From Pseudokineococcus marinus (GTDB lineage Bacteria; Actinomycetota; Actinomycetes; Actinomycetales; Quadrisphaeraceae), in the NCBI RefSeq assembly GCF_037482405.1, contig NZ_JBBHZZ010000003.1:186001-250000 (forward strand): a stretch of 64,000 nt of DNA. The letters run 5' to 3'. This document shows positions 24,436 through 33,028 of the stretch, in pieces. Every line of letters begins with the position of its first letter. Within the stretch, counting starts at the first letter, position 1. Under the pieces are notes generated by a model, which was not told the origin of the DNA, ran no database searches, and was given only the letters and a program-made list of their open reading frames with translations. The translations under genes were made by a program, and so were the position numbers.

Positions 24436-26252
24436 TGACCACGTCCGTCCCCCGACCCGTCCCGACCTCCGTGCCGTCCGACCCCGCGGACGTGTCCGCG
24501 CCCGCCGCCCACGGCCGGCGCCGCAGGCTCGTCCGGAGGGCGGACCGCGAGCAGGGCAGCGCGCTCGTGCTGGTGGTCGGCGCCGTCAGCGTCCTCACGG
24601 CCTTCGCCCTCGTCGCCCTCATGGCCGCGATGACCGCCGCCCCCCTCAGCCGGCGCGCCCAGGACGTGCGCACGGCCACGGCGGCCGCCCAGGCCGGGCT
24701 CGACGACTACCTGTCGCGGCTCGTGGCCAACCCCAGCTACTACACGACCGCAGGCACCGGGGTCGACCCGGCGAACCCCGCCTTCGCCGCGGGCGGTGCA
24801 CCGGTGCCCGGCGGGGCCGGGGGACGCTTCAGCTACCAGCTCCTGACGACGCCCTCGCAGACGGCTCAGTCCGGCGTCATCCGGGTGCGCGCGACGGGCG
24901 TCTCGCGAGGCGAGCGGCGAACCCTCACGGCGTCCCTGCGCCACTCGGGCTTCCTCGACTACGTCTACTTCACCGATCTCGAGGTCACCGACCCGGCGCT
25001 CGTCCCCCTCACGTCCGTCGCCACCTGGGTGGTCAACGCGGCCGGCGGCCTGGTGTCCCCGCCGTCGGGGTCGAGCTGGGCCCCCGACCCCGCCGTCTAC
25101 GCGCAGAAGTGCGGGTCCTACTACTACGCAGGGAGGCACGCGCTCGACTACGGCGGGCTCAGCGTCTCCCGCTACACGGCCTCGTCGACGACCCCGATCA
25201 TGCTGGTCGACGGCGGCGGCGTGCTGTCCGCCAGCCTCGACTACGGACGGACCGTCTACTTCGCCTGCCAGTCCATCTTCTTCGGCTACAACGACGTGCT
25301 GACCGGCCCCGTCCACACCAACGACGCGATGGCCATCACGGGCGGCTCCTCCGTGACCTTCACCAGCCCCGTCACCGAGACGGGCTGGGCCGACGGCACG
25401 ACGCCCGCGCCCGATCCCGCCGCGCGCTGGTGGGGCGGCGGGTCGCCGACGAGCGCCGGGTCCAAGCCCGTGTACGCGCCCGTCCTCCAGCTCCCCGGGT
25501 CCAACGGCGACCTCAAGGCGCGCATCCAGTCGGAGGGGCGCGCGGCGGGCTGCACCTACGTGGGGGAGACGAAGATCACCTACACCGGGTCGTCCATGAC
25601 GGTCCTGAGCCCGCAGACCACGACGACGACCCCCGGGTGCTTCGACGCGTCCCGGCGGACCCAGGCGCAGAGCTGGGCCGTGCCGCCGCTCGTCTACGTC
25701 GACGACCTGCCCGGCGCGTGCCCGAGCCCGGGCGCCGCCGCTGGCCACCCGCTGGCGAACGAGGTCGCCGGGGGGCAGACGAAGATCACGTACGGCTGCG
25801 CCAACGGGACGGCCTTCGTCAGCGGCATCCTCAGCGGCCAGACGACGCTGGCGACGGCGCGCGACGTCGTCGTGACCGGTGACCTGCAGTACGCGAGCGG
25901 CCTCACGGGCACGGACGTCCTCGGGCTCATCCCCAACGGCTTCGTCTGGGTGTACAACCCCCAGACGGCCTCCGGCTCCCGCCTGCTCAGCACGCCGGTG
26001 AAGCGCATCGAGGCGGCGGTCCTGTCCGTGGGCCACAGCTTCGTCGTCCAGAACTACGACCGGGGCGGCGAGCTCGGAGCGCTCACCGTGCGGGGGACGA
26101 TCGCCCAGAAGCACCGCGGCATCGTCAAGCAGGGGAGCAACGGCTACGTGAAGGACTACGTCTTCGACAAGCGCCTGGCCAACCTGCCGCCGCCCTTCTT
26201 CCTCAGCCCCGCCGACTCCCCGTGGACGGTCTCGCGGGTCACCGACGGCTGA
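24435..26252 (+). CDS. PilX-like pilus-associated surface protein
   Basis: 605 residues. A 38-residue Pro/Arg-rich leader ends REQGSALVLVVGAVSVLTAF, which resembles PilX N-terminal segments (QGSALV) rather than a classical prepilin site. The long exported part is rich in Tyr, Gly, Ser and Thr with scattered cysteines (QKCGSYYYAG, YFACQS, GCTYVG, PGCFD). It has no known catalytic motif. The C-terminal half contains parallel-beta-like repeats (TTLATARDVVVTGDLQYA). The ATG overlaps the previous stop and the prepilin peptidase gene starts 10 bp after. Confidence 0.65.
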   Translation: MTTSVPRPVPTSVPSDPADVSAPAAHGRRRRLVRRADREQGSALVLVVGAVSVLTAFALVALMAAMTAAPLSRRAQDVRTATAAAQAGLDDYLSRLVANPSYYTTAGTGVDPANPAFAAGGAPVPGGAGGRFSYQLLTTPSQTAQSGVIRVRATGVSRGERRTLTASLRHSGFLDYVYFTDLEVTDPALVPLTSVATWVVNAAGGLVSPPSGSSWAPDPAVYAQKCGSYYYAGRHALDYGGLSVSRYTASSTTPIMLVDGGGVLSASLDYGRTVYFACQSIFFGYNDVLTGPVHTNDAMAITGGSSVTFTSPVTETGWADGTTPAPDPAARWWGGGSPTSAGSKPVYAPVLQLPGSNGDLKARIQSEGRAAGCTYVGETKITYTGSSMTVLSPQTTTTTPGCFDASRRTQAQSWAVPPLVYVDDLPGACPSPGAAAGHPLANEVAGGQTKITYGCANGTAFVSGILSGQTTLATARDVVVTGDLQYASGLTGTDVLGLIPNGFVWVYNPQTASGSRLLSTPVKRIEAAVLSVGHSFVVQNYDRGGELGALTVRGTIAQKHRGIVKQGSNGYVKDYVFDKRLANLPPPFFLSPADSPWTVSRVTDG

Positions 26253-26261
26253 GCCCGACCG

Positions 26262-27047
26262 GTGACCACCGCCCTCGTCGTCTCCTGCGCCGTCCTCGGC
26301 CTGCTCGTCGGCTCCTTCCTCAACGTCGTCGTCCACCGGGTGCCGGCGGGGGAGTCGGTGGTGTCCCCGCCGAGCGCGTGCCCGCGCTGCGGCCACCGGC
26401 TGCGCGCCCGCGACAACGTGCCCGTCCTCTCGTGGGTGCTGCTGCGGGGGCGCTGCCGCGACTGCCGGGCGCCCATCAGCCCGCGCTACCCGCTGCTCGA
26501 GGTCGGCACCGCCGTCCTGCTCGCCCTCGTGGCCCTGCAGGTCGGCTGGTCGCCCGCGCTGCCGGCGTTCCTCTACCTCGGCTGCGTGGCCGTGGCGCTC
26601 ACCGCCATCGACCTCGAGCACCACCGGCTCCCCGACGGGATCGTCCTGCCGTCCTACGTGGTCGGAGCAGTGCTGCTCGTGGGAGCGGCTGCGCTGCAGG
26701 CGGACTGGTGGGCACTCGCGCGGCTCGGCATCGGCCTCGCGGTGATGTGGCTCGGGTACTTCGGCCTCGCGCTCGCCAAGCCGGGCGGCATGGGCTTCGG
26801 CGACGTCAAGCTCGCCGGGCTCCTCGGGATGCACCTGGGCTACCTCGGATGGGCCGAGCTCGCCGTCGGCGCCTTCGCCGCCTTCCTCGTCGGCGGCCTG
26901 GTCGGCGTCGTCCTGCTCGCCACCCGGCGGGCGGGGCGGAAGTCGGCCATCCCCTTCGGCCCGTTCATGCTCCTCGGCGCGGCCATCGGCGTCGCCGCCG
27001 GGCCCGGTCTGGCCGCCGGCTACCTCGACCTGCTCGGCGTCGCCTGA
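26262..27047 (+). CDS. pilD: Prepilin leader peptidase/N-methyltransferase
   Basis: 261-residue polytopic aspartic protease that cleaves and N-methylates the prepilins encoded just upstream. The N-terminal methylase domain has the zinc tetracysteine CPRCGHRLRARDNVPVLSW and GRCRDC. Catalytic aspartates are in AIDLEHHRLPD and GMGFGDVK. At least six hydrophobic segments are visible. GTG 26262 lies 10 bp after the PilX-like gene and ends the operon. All expected motifs are intact. Confidence 0.95.
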   Translation: MTTALVVSCAVLGLLVGSFLNVVVHRVPAGESVVSPPSACPRCGHRLRARDNVPVLSWVLLRGRCRDCRAPISPRYPLLEVGTAVLLALVALQVGWSPALPAFLYLGCVAVALTAIDLEHHRLPDGIVLPSYVVGAVLLVGAAALQADWWALARLGIGLAVMWLGYFGLALAKPGGMGFGDVKLAGLLGMHLGYLGWAELAVGAFAAFLVGGLVGVVLLATRRAGRKSAIPFGPFMLLGAAIGVAAGPGLAAGYLDLLGVA

Positions 27048-27059
27048 GCGGCGTCCGGC

Positions 27060-27127
27060 GTGAAGGGGGCGTCACCTCCGCGGGGGCGGGGCCTCCGGGG
27101 GTGAAGGGAGCGTCACCTTCGCGAGGG
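27060..27127 (+). repeat. 27-bp imperfect direct repeat upstream of pilM promoter
   Basis: Copies at 27060-27086 and 27101-27127 are identical at 24 of 27 positions and start 41 bp apart. Both begin GTGAAGGGRGCGTCACCTYC. The second copy contains the inverted repeat GAAGG-N8-CCTTC. They end 25 bp before the pilM -35, where an activator or repressor site would be expected. Confidence 0.6.
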
Positions 27128-27151
27128 TGCCGTGCGAGCGACCCGGACGGC

Positions 27152-27176
27152 TCAAGGCCCGGGCGGGGGTGCCGAT
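27152..27176 (+). promoter_or_regulatory. FliA/WhiG-like promoter of pilMNO
   Basis: TCAAG, 14-nt spacer, GCCGAT, 71 nt before the pilM GTG, which has its own GGGAGG ribosome-binding site. Confidence 0.7.
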
Positions 27177-27247
27177 GGAGCCTCGACGGCATCCACCCGT
27201 CGCCCCCACCGCCCGCGCCGCGGGCGCAGACCTCCCGGGAGGCCCCC

Positions 27248-28297
27248 GTGCCCCGCTCGAGCATCGGCCTCGACATCGGCACGTCCGGCGTGCGCGCCGC
27301 GGAGGTGGCGCTGACGAAGGCCGGGCCGGCGCTCGTCCGCTTCGCCTCGGTCGCCCTTCCCCACGGGGCGGTCCGCGACGGCGACGTGCTCGACGGGGTC
27401 GCCGTCACGGCCGCGCTGAAGGAGCTGTGGGCGGTCGGCGGCTTCCGGTCGCGGAAGGTCGCCGTGGGCGTCGCGTCCCAGCGCGTCGTCGTCCGCTCGG
27501 TCGACCTGCCCAAGATGCCGCCCGAGGACCTGCGCAAGGCGCTGCCGTTCCAGGTGGCCGACGTGCTGCCGATGCCCGTCGACCAGGCGGTGCTCGACTT
27601 CCACCCCGTCGAGGAGCGCACCAGCGAGGGCACCACGACGGTGCGCGGGCTCCTCGTCGCCGCCTCCGAGGACGCCGTCATGGCCCGCGTGGACGCCGTC
27701 CGCGCCGCCGGCCTGCGCGTCACGGGCGTCGACCTCGCCCCGTTCGCGGCGCTGCGCGCCGTCGCCAGCCCGGCCGGCTCCCGCGAGGGCGCCGAGGCGG
27801 TCGTCGACATCGGCGCCCGCGTCACGCAGGTCGCCGTCCACACCGACGGCGCCCCGCGCTTCGTGCGCGTCCTGACCGGCGGGGGCGACCGCGTCGTCGA
27901 CGAGCTCGTCACCTCCGGCCTCGACCCCGACGACGCCCGGCGCCTCCTGCGCGACGAGGGCGTCCACGTCGACGCCCGCGCCGACGTGGGCGACCCGCGC
28001 TCGGCCGACGTCGTGACCCGCGCCGCCGAGCGCCTGGCCGACGGCGTGCGCGGCTCCCTCGACTACTACACCGCCACCCAGGGCGGCGACCCGCTGCGCG
28101 GCGTGGTCCTCGTCGGCGGCACGGCCCTCGTGCCCGGCTTCGCCGACCTGCTCTCCGAGGTGGTGGGCCTGCCGGTCCGCCGCGGCGACGCGCTCGCGCG
28201 CCTCGTCGTCGGCCCGACGAGCGACGACGGCCCGGCGGCCGAGGTCGCCACCCTCGGTGCGGTCCCGGTCGGCCTGGCGCTGGGCGGTGCGGCGTGA
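27248..28297 (+). CDS. pilM: Type IV pilus assembly protein PilM
   Basis: 349-residue actin-like ATPase. The phosphate-1 loop reads SSIGLDIGTSGVRAAEV at the N-terminus and the phosphate-2 loop AVVDIGARVTQVAV. The adenosine motif is VVLVGGTALVPGF. It forms the cytoplasmic ring that links PilN to PilB and PilC. GTG 27248 is preceded by GGGAGG. It overlaps pilN by 4 nt. The length matches the family. Confidence 0.92.
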   Translation: MPRSSIGLDIGTSGVRAAEVALTKAGPALVRFASVALPHGAVRDGDVLDGVAVTAALKELWAVGGFRSRKVAVGVASQRVVVRSVDLPKMPPEDLRKALPFQVADVLPMPVDQAVLDFHPVEERTSEGTTTVRGLLVAASEDAVMARVDAVRAAGLRVTGVDLAPFAALRAVASPAGSREGAEAVVDIGARVTQVAVHTDGAPRFVRVLTGGGDRVVDELVTSGLDPDDARRLLRDEGVHVDARADVGDPRSADVVTRAAERLADGVRGSLDYYTATQGGDPLRGVVLVGGTALVPGFADLLSEVVGLPVRRGDALARLVVGPTSDDGPAAEVATLGAVPVGLALGGAA

Positions 28298-29127
28298 GCT
28301 TCGCGAGCCCCTTCGCCGGCGGCGGCTCCGGCGCGCCGACCTTCGCCGTCCCGGGCCAGCGGCGCCAGGACGACAGCGACGTCGAGGTCGTCCGGCTGAC
28401 GGGAGCGCCGTCGGTCGACCTCCTGCCGCGCGCCGTCGCCGAGGCGGACCGCTTCCGCCGCCTGCAGCTCGGCCTCGCCGCCGCCCTCGGCCTCGTCGTC
28501 GTGGGGGCGGCGGCGGCCACCGTGCTGGCCGGCGCGCGCGTCTCCTCCGCGGAGGAGGCGCTCGCCGGGGAGCAGGCGCGCACGGCGCAGCTGCAGGCCG
28601 AGCAGGCCCAGTTCGCCGAGGTCCCCCTGCTCCAGGCCCAGCGCACGGCGCTGACCACCGCGCGCGACACCGCCCTCGCGCAGGACGTGCTCTGGTACCG
28701 CTACTCCGCCCACCTCGCGAACCAGCTGCCCGACGGCATGCGCCTGACGTCGCTGACGATGCAGCTCGCGGACGGCGCGGCCGCCCCGGTCGACCCGGCG
28801 GCGACCTCGACGGTCGGCTCCGTCGGCGGCGTGACGCTCTCCCTCGAGGGGACCACGGTCCCCGACACGGCCGACCTGCTCGACGTCCTGGGCGAGACCC
28901 CCGGCGTCCAGGACCCGTGGGCCGACAGCACGACGGCGGGCGCCGAGGGCGGCACGACCGTCCAGGCCCACGCCGACCTCGACGCGGCGGCGCTGTCCGG
29001 GCGCTACGCGGAGGACGCCACGGGCGCCGACGGCGCAGCGGTCACGGGAGCCGACGGCGGCGCCGTCGCCGCGGGGAGCACGGCAGCGCCGGCACCGGAC
29101 GGCACGAGCACGGCGGGGGTGGGCTGA
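28294..29127 (+). CDS. pilN: Type IV pilus assembly protein PilN
   Basis: 277 residues. A cytoplasmic N-terminus contains VDLLPRAVAEADRFRR, equivalent to the INLLP PilM-binding motif. A transmembrane helix (LGLAAALGLVVVGAAAATVLAG), a coiled coil (AEEALAGEQARTAQLQAEQAQF) and a ferredoxin-like periplasmic-type domain follow. The last ~35 residues are an Ala/Gly/Asp/Thr-rich tail without structure. The GTG overlaps the pilM stop. Confidence 0.85.
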   Translation: MSFASPFAGGGSGAPTFAVPGQRRQDDSDVEVVRLTGAPSVDLLPRAVAEADRFRRLQLGLAAALGLVVVGAAAATVLAGARVSSAEEALAGEQARTAQLQAEQAQFAEVPLLQAQRTALTTARDTALAQDVLWYRYSAHLANQLPDGMRLTSLTMQLADGAAAPVDPAATSTVGSVGGVTLSLEGTTVPDTADLLDVLGETPGVQDPWADSTTAGAEGGTTVQAHADLDAAALSGRYAEDATGADGAAVTGADGGAVAAGSTAAPAPDGTSTAGVG

Positions 29128-29128
29128 G

Positions 29129-29950
29129 ATGCGCCTCACCCGGACCACCGCCTGGGTCGGCGGAGCCGCCCTGCTCGGCCTCGTGCTCGTGGCGGCGGCG
29201 TGGCTGCTCCTCGTGGGCCCTCGCCAGCAGCTCGCCGCGGACCTGCGGGAGCAGACCGCCTCCACCGCCGCGCAGAACGACCTCCTCACGGCGCAGGTGC
29301 GCCGCCTCGAGGAGCAGCTCGGCGACGTGCCGACCACCCGGGCCGAGGTCGCCGCGCTCCGCGAGCAGGTGCCCGCCGACGCCCAGCTGCCCGCCCTGCT
29401 GCGGCAGGTCACCGAGCTGTCCGACCTCGCCGGGGCCCAGCTCACCGGGGTCACGCCGACCGAGCCCGCGGACGTGCCGACCGACGCCGCGGCGGCCGTG
29501 CCGACTGAGGCCCCCGCGGACGCCTCCGCCGACGGGACCGCGGCGACGAGCCCGGCCCCGACCGACCCGGCCGTGCCGGGCGGCGTCCAGGTGGTGCCCG
29601 TGGCCCTCACCGCCACCGGCTCCTTCGCCCAGCTGCAGGAGCTGCTGCGGCTCGTGCAGGTCGAGCTGCCCCGAGCGCTCCTCGTGCGCAGCGTCAGCCT
29701 GACCGCGGGCGAGGGGGAGGGCGCGCTGCAGCTCTCCGTCTCCGCGGACGCCCTCGTGCTGCCGACCACGCCCCAGGAGGAGCAGCTCGTGGCCCTGGCC
29801 GCCGCCGGCGCCACCGCCGCCGACGGGGCGACGGGCACCGCTGCGAGCCCCGAGCCGGCTCCTGCTCCCGCGCCCGCGCCGACCGCCGGCGCCACCGATC
29901 CCTCCGCGGCGAGCGCCGCGGCGCCGCCCACCACGGAGGACCCGCTGTGA
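29129..29950 (+). CDS. pilO: Type IV pilus assembly protein PilO
   Basis: 273 residues. One N-terminal transmembrane helix (GGAALLGLVLVAAAWLLLVGP) is followed by a coiled coil (QQLAADLREQTASTAAQNDLLTAQ, given here in part) and a PilO-like domain (LPALLRQVTELSDLAGAQLTGV, then FAQLQELLRLVQVELPRALLV). An Ala/Pro/Thr linker interrupts the domain and an Ala/Pro-rich tail ends it. It partners with PilN in the alignment complex. ATG 29129 lies 1 bp after pilN, and its stop overlaps the next GTG. Confidence 0.85.
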   Translation: MRLTRTTAWVGGAALLGLVLVAAAWLLLVGPRQQLAADLREQTASTAAQNDLLTAQVRRLEEQLGDVPTTRAEVAALREQVPADAQLPALLRQVTELSDLAGAQLTGVTPTEPADVPTDAAAAVPTEAPADASADGTAATSPAPTDPAVPGGVQVVPVALTATGSFAQLQELLRLVQVELPRALLVRSVSLTAGEGEGALQLSVSADALVLPTTPQEEQLVALAAAGATAADGATGTAASPEPAPAPAPAPTAGATDPSAASAAAPPTTEDPL

Positions 29951-31530
29951 CCGCTGCGGACGACCACGAGCCCACGACGCCGTCCTTCCCGGCGTCGCCC
30001 TCCTTCCCGACGTCGTCCTCGCCGACGTCGCCGGACGGCGTCGTGCCGGCGCCCCGGTCGGCCGGGGCCACCGCTCCCGGTGGCCCGGTCGGCGGCCCGC
30101 CGCTCTTCGCCCCGGGCGCGAACCCCTTCGCGGGCCTGGGCCTCGGGGCGGGCCTCGCCGGGACGCCGGACCGCGCCGTCGCGCCGGCCGACCGTCCCGC
30201 GGGCGGGACCCCCCTCACCGGTGACCGCCCGCGCTCGGTGCTCGCGCCGTCGCCGACGTCCGGCGCGAGCGCGCCGACGTCACTGCTCGTACCCGCGGCC
30301 GGGTCCCTGCCCGCCCCCCGCCAGGGCGAGCCGCTCGTGCCGTCCTCCCCGGGAGGACCCGCGACGACGGCGCCCTCCACCACGACGACGTCCCTCACCA
30401 CGGCACCGACCGACCACGACGCCCGCCTCGCGACGGCGCTCGGCGCCGTCGGTGCCGCCCTGCGCCCCGCGGCGCTCGCCGAGCCGACCGTCCCGTCGAC
30501 GGCGCCGGGGGGCTCTCTCGCGAGCTCCGCACCCGCGACCGGCGCGCGGCCGTCCATCCTCCCGAGCGCCCTGGCCGCCGCGACCGGTGCACCGCCCGTG
30601 GGCCCGACCGCGACGGCCGTGGTCCCGACAGCTGCGGCGTCGACCGCGGCCACCCACACCGCCACCACGTTGACCGCCGTCGCGTCGGCTCTCCCGGCGC
30701 CGACCGCCACGGCCGCGAGCGCCCCGCCCCCGACCGGAGCGGCGGCGACCGCTGTCCCGGCCGCCGCCGAGCCCGCCGCGCCGCAGCGCCGGCGACGGGT
30801 CGCCCTCGCCGTGGCGGCCGCCGGCGCGGCCGCCGTCGCGGCGGCGGCGCTCGTCGTCAGCGGGCTGCCCGGCGAGCCGCCCGCCCTCGAGCCGAGCGCC
30901 CTGCCTGTCTCGTCGGTCGCGGGCACCCCCGCCGCCGACCCGGCCGCTGCTGCGGCCGCCGACCCGGCCACGGCTGCGGCCGCCGACCCGTCCGCCGCCG
31001 TCCCCGCCTCGGGCGAGGCTCCTCTCGGCGCCCAGGCGCTCGTCGACGAGCCCGCCGTCCGTGACCCCTTCGCGGCCTCCGGCACCGGCGCCCCCGCCGC
31101 CGACCCGGCCACCAGCGCGGTCGTCGACCCGGCCACGGGCCTGCCGTCCACCACGCCCGGCGCCTCGACGCCGGTCACCACGACGCCGGTGACGCCCCTC
31201 CCGGACGCGACCGCCCCGACCACCTCCACCTCCGCCGCTCCGGCCGTCAGCGCCCCGTCGGTCACCGCCCCGGCCGGCCTGCAGGTCACATGGACGGACG
31301 TCCGCGAGGGCGGTTGGTACGTCTTCACCGTCGTCGACGGCACGCAGGGCACGACGGTCGCCGCGCAGGCGGGCAGCGCCCTCGGCGTCGAGCCCCCCGC
31401 GTCCGGCGTCGTCTTCACCGGCCCCGGCACGGTGGCCGGCGGCGCGGGGGCCGCCGTCGACAGCGTCGGCCTCAGCACCGGCTCGACCGTCCTGCAGCTC
31501 GTCCGGGGGGAGCCCGTCACGCTGCCCTGA
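29947..31530 (+). CDS. Low-complexity single-pass protein at PilP position
   Basis: 527 residues, not recognised by sequence. The first ~275 are Pro/Thr/Ser/Ala-rich and probably disordered. RRRRVALAVAAAGAAAVAAAALVVSGL is a stop-transfer membrane segment. ADPAAAAAADPATAAAADPSAA repeats and a VRDPFA motif follow, then a folded end with WTDVREGGWYVFTVVDGTQ. The DPF motif after a membrane helix and the pilMNO-x position recall PilP-type lipoproteins of Gram-negatives, but there is no lipobox and no outer membrane. It is co-translated with pilO through a GTGA overlap. Confidence 0.6.
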   Translation: MTAADDHEPTTPSFPASPSFPTSSSPTSPDGVVPAPRSAGATAPGGPVGGPPLFAPGANPFAGLGLGAGLAGTPDRAVAPADRPAGGTPLTGDRPRSVLAPSPTSGASAPTSLLVPAAGSLPAPRQGEPLVPSSPGGPATTAPSTTTTSLTTAPTDHDARLATALGAVGAALRPAALAEPTVPSTAPGGSLASSAPATGARPSILPSALAAATGAPPVGPTATAVVPTAAASTAATHTATTLTAVASALPAPTATAASAPPPTGAAATAVPAAAEPAAPQRRRRVALAVAAAGAAAVAAAALVVSGLPGEPPALEPSALPVSSVAGTPAADPAAAAAADPATAAAADPSAAVPASGEAPLGAQALVDEPAVRDPFAASGTGAPAADPATSAVVDPATGLPSTTPGASTPVTTTPVTPLPDATAPTTSTSAAPAVSAPSVTAPAGLQVTWTDVREGGWYVFTVVDGTQGTTVAAQAGSALGVEPPASGVVFTGPGTVAGGAGAAVDSVGLSTGSTVLQLVRGEPVTLP

Positions 31531-31622
31531 CCCGCGTCCCACGAGGGCGGTCGTCGCCGCCCCGGGTCCCGCGCGGCGCGCCCAGCCCGCGGACCCCCGG
31601 GCCCGGCCCGCGGCGCCGGTGC

Positions 31623-31628
31623 GAGGAT
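31623..31628 (+). promoter_or_regulatory. -10 element of leaderless aroC promoter
   Basis: GAGGAT, 6 nt, then GTG 31635. Same geometry as rarA and aroB, with a weaker first base. Confidence 0.45.
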
Positions 31629-31634
31629 CGCCCG

Positions 31635-32843
31635 GTGCTGAGGTGGCTGACGGCAGGGGAGTCCCACGGTCCGGCGCTCGTCGGCGTCCTCGAGGGGATG
31701 CCCGCGGGCGTCGCCGTGACGACGGCGGACGTGCAGGGCGCGCTCGCCCGCCGCCGCCTCGGCTACGGCCGCGGCGCGCGCATGAGCTTCGAGGCCGACG
31801 CCGTGACGCTCCTCGGCGGGGTCCGGCACGGCCTGACCCAGGGCGGCCCCGTCGCCATCCAGGTGGCCAACACCGAGTGGCCCAAGTGGGAGACGGTCAT
31901 GGCCGCCGACCCCGTCGACGAGGACGTGCTCGCCGCCCAGAAGCGCGGGGCGCCGCTGACCCGACCCCGCCCCGGCCACGCCGACCTGGTCGGCATGCAG
32001 AAGTACGGCTTCGACGAGGCGCGTCCCGTCCTCGAGCGCGCCAGCGCCCGCGAGACCGCGGCGCGCGTCGCGCTCGGCGCCGTCGCCGCTGCCTTCCTCG
32101 AGCAGGCGGCCGGCGTCCGGCTCGTCAGCCACACCGTGGCGATCGGCACGGCCGGCTCGGCCGACGACGCCCCGCTGCCCGGGCCCGACGACGTCGCCGC
32201 CCTGGACGCCGACCCGGTGCGCAGCGTCGACCCGGTCGGCTCGGCCGCGATGGTCGCCGAGGTCGACGCCGCCCACAAGGACGGCGACACGCTCGGCGGC
32301 GTCGTCGAGGTGCTCGCCTACGGGGTGCCGCCGGGCCTCGGCAGCCACGTGCACTGGGACCGCCGCCTCGACTCCCGGCTCGCGGGCGCCCTCATGGGCA
32401 TCCAGGCCATCAAGGGCGTCGAGGTCGGCGACGGCTTCCGCACCGCTGCCCGCCGCGGGTCCGCCGCCCACGACGAGATCGAGCGGGGCGACGACGGGCG
32501 CCTGCGCCGCACCACGGGTCGCGCCGGCGGCACCGAGGGGGGCATGAGCACCGGCGAGGTGCTGCGCGTCCGCGCCGCCATGAAGCCCATCGCCACCGTG
32601 CCGCGGGCCCTCGCGACGGTCGACGTCGCCACGGGGGAGGCGGCGCGGGCGCACCACCAGCGCTCGGACGTCTGCGCCGTCCCGGCCGCCGGCGTCGTCG
32701 CGGAGGCCATGACGGCGCTCGTGCTCGCCGAGGCGCTCGTCGAGAAGTTCGGCGGCGACTCCGTCGCCGAGACCCGCCGCAACGTCGAGGCCTACCTCGC
32801 CGCGCTGCCGGAGGAGCTCCGCTCGCAGGTCGCGTCCGCCTGA
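31635..32843 (+). CDS. aroC: Chorismate synthase
   Basis: 402 residues, FMN-dependent last step of the shikimate pathway. Signatures present are LTAGESHGPALVGVLEGMPAG at the N-terminus, GRGARMSFEADAV, RPRPGHADLVGMQKYG and the C-terminal RAGGTEGGMSTGEVLRVRAA with AMKPIATVPRAL and RSDVCAVPAAGVVAEAM. It is complete. It lies at the far end of the pilus locus, 4.3 kb from aroB, with aroK and aroQ inverted between. Confidence 0.96.
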   Translation: MLRWLTAGESHGPALVGVLEGMPAGVAVTTADVQGALARRRLGYGRGARMSFEADAVTLLGGVRHGLTQGGPVAIQVANTEWPKWETVMAADPVDEDVLAAQKRGAPLTRPRPGHADLVGMQKYGFDEARPVLERASARETAARVALGAVAAAFLEQAAGVRLVSHTVAIGTAGSADDAPLPGPDDVAALDADPVRSVDPVGSAAMVAEVDAAHKDGDTLGGVVEVLAYGVPPGLGSHVHWDRRLDSRLAGALMGIQAIKGVEVGDGFRTAARRGSAAHDEIERGDDGRLRRTTGRAGGTEGGMSTGEVLRVRAAMKPIATVPRALATVDVATGEAARAHHQRSDVCAVPAAGVVAEAMTALVLAEALVEKFGGDSVAETRRNVEAYLAALPEELRSQVASA

Positions 32844-32896
32844 GGGCCCGGCCCCCTGCTCGGGCCGCCTGCCCGGGCTGCTGCGTCCGACCCGGG

Positions 32897-32948
32897 CTGA
32901 CGTCGATCGCCGTAGGCCGGGTGGCTCCGGGCGGCAGGGCGACGTCAG
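32897..32948. repeat. 9-bp inverted repeat ahead of the last pilus-type promoter
   Basis: CTGACGTCG (32897-32905) and CGACGTCAG (32940-32948) are perfect inverted copies 34 nt apart. The right arm ends 3 bp before the -35 TCAAG. It could be an operator or a weak hairpin downstream of aroC. Confidence 0.35.
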
Positions 32949-32951
32949 GGC

Positions 32952-32977
32952 TCAAGGACGGCCGCCGCCGTGCCGAT
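32952..32977 (+). promoter_or_regulatory. FliA/WhiG-like promoter of the orphan two-helix protein
   Basis: TCAAG, 15 nt, GCCGAT, 51 nt before GTG 33029. Identical layout to the pilB and pilT promoters, though on the far side of aroC. Confidence 0.65.
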
Positions 32978-33028
32978 GACCGCCGCGGAGGCGCGCCGCC
33001 GGCGCGCCCCTGCCCGACGGGAGCGCAC

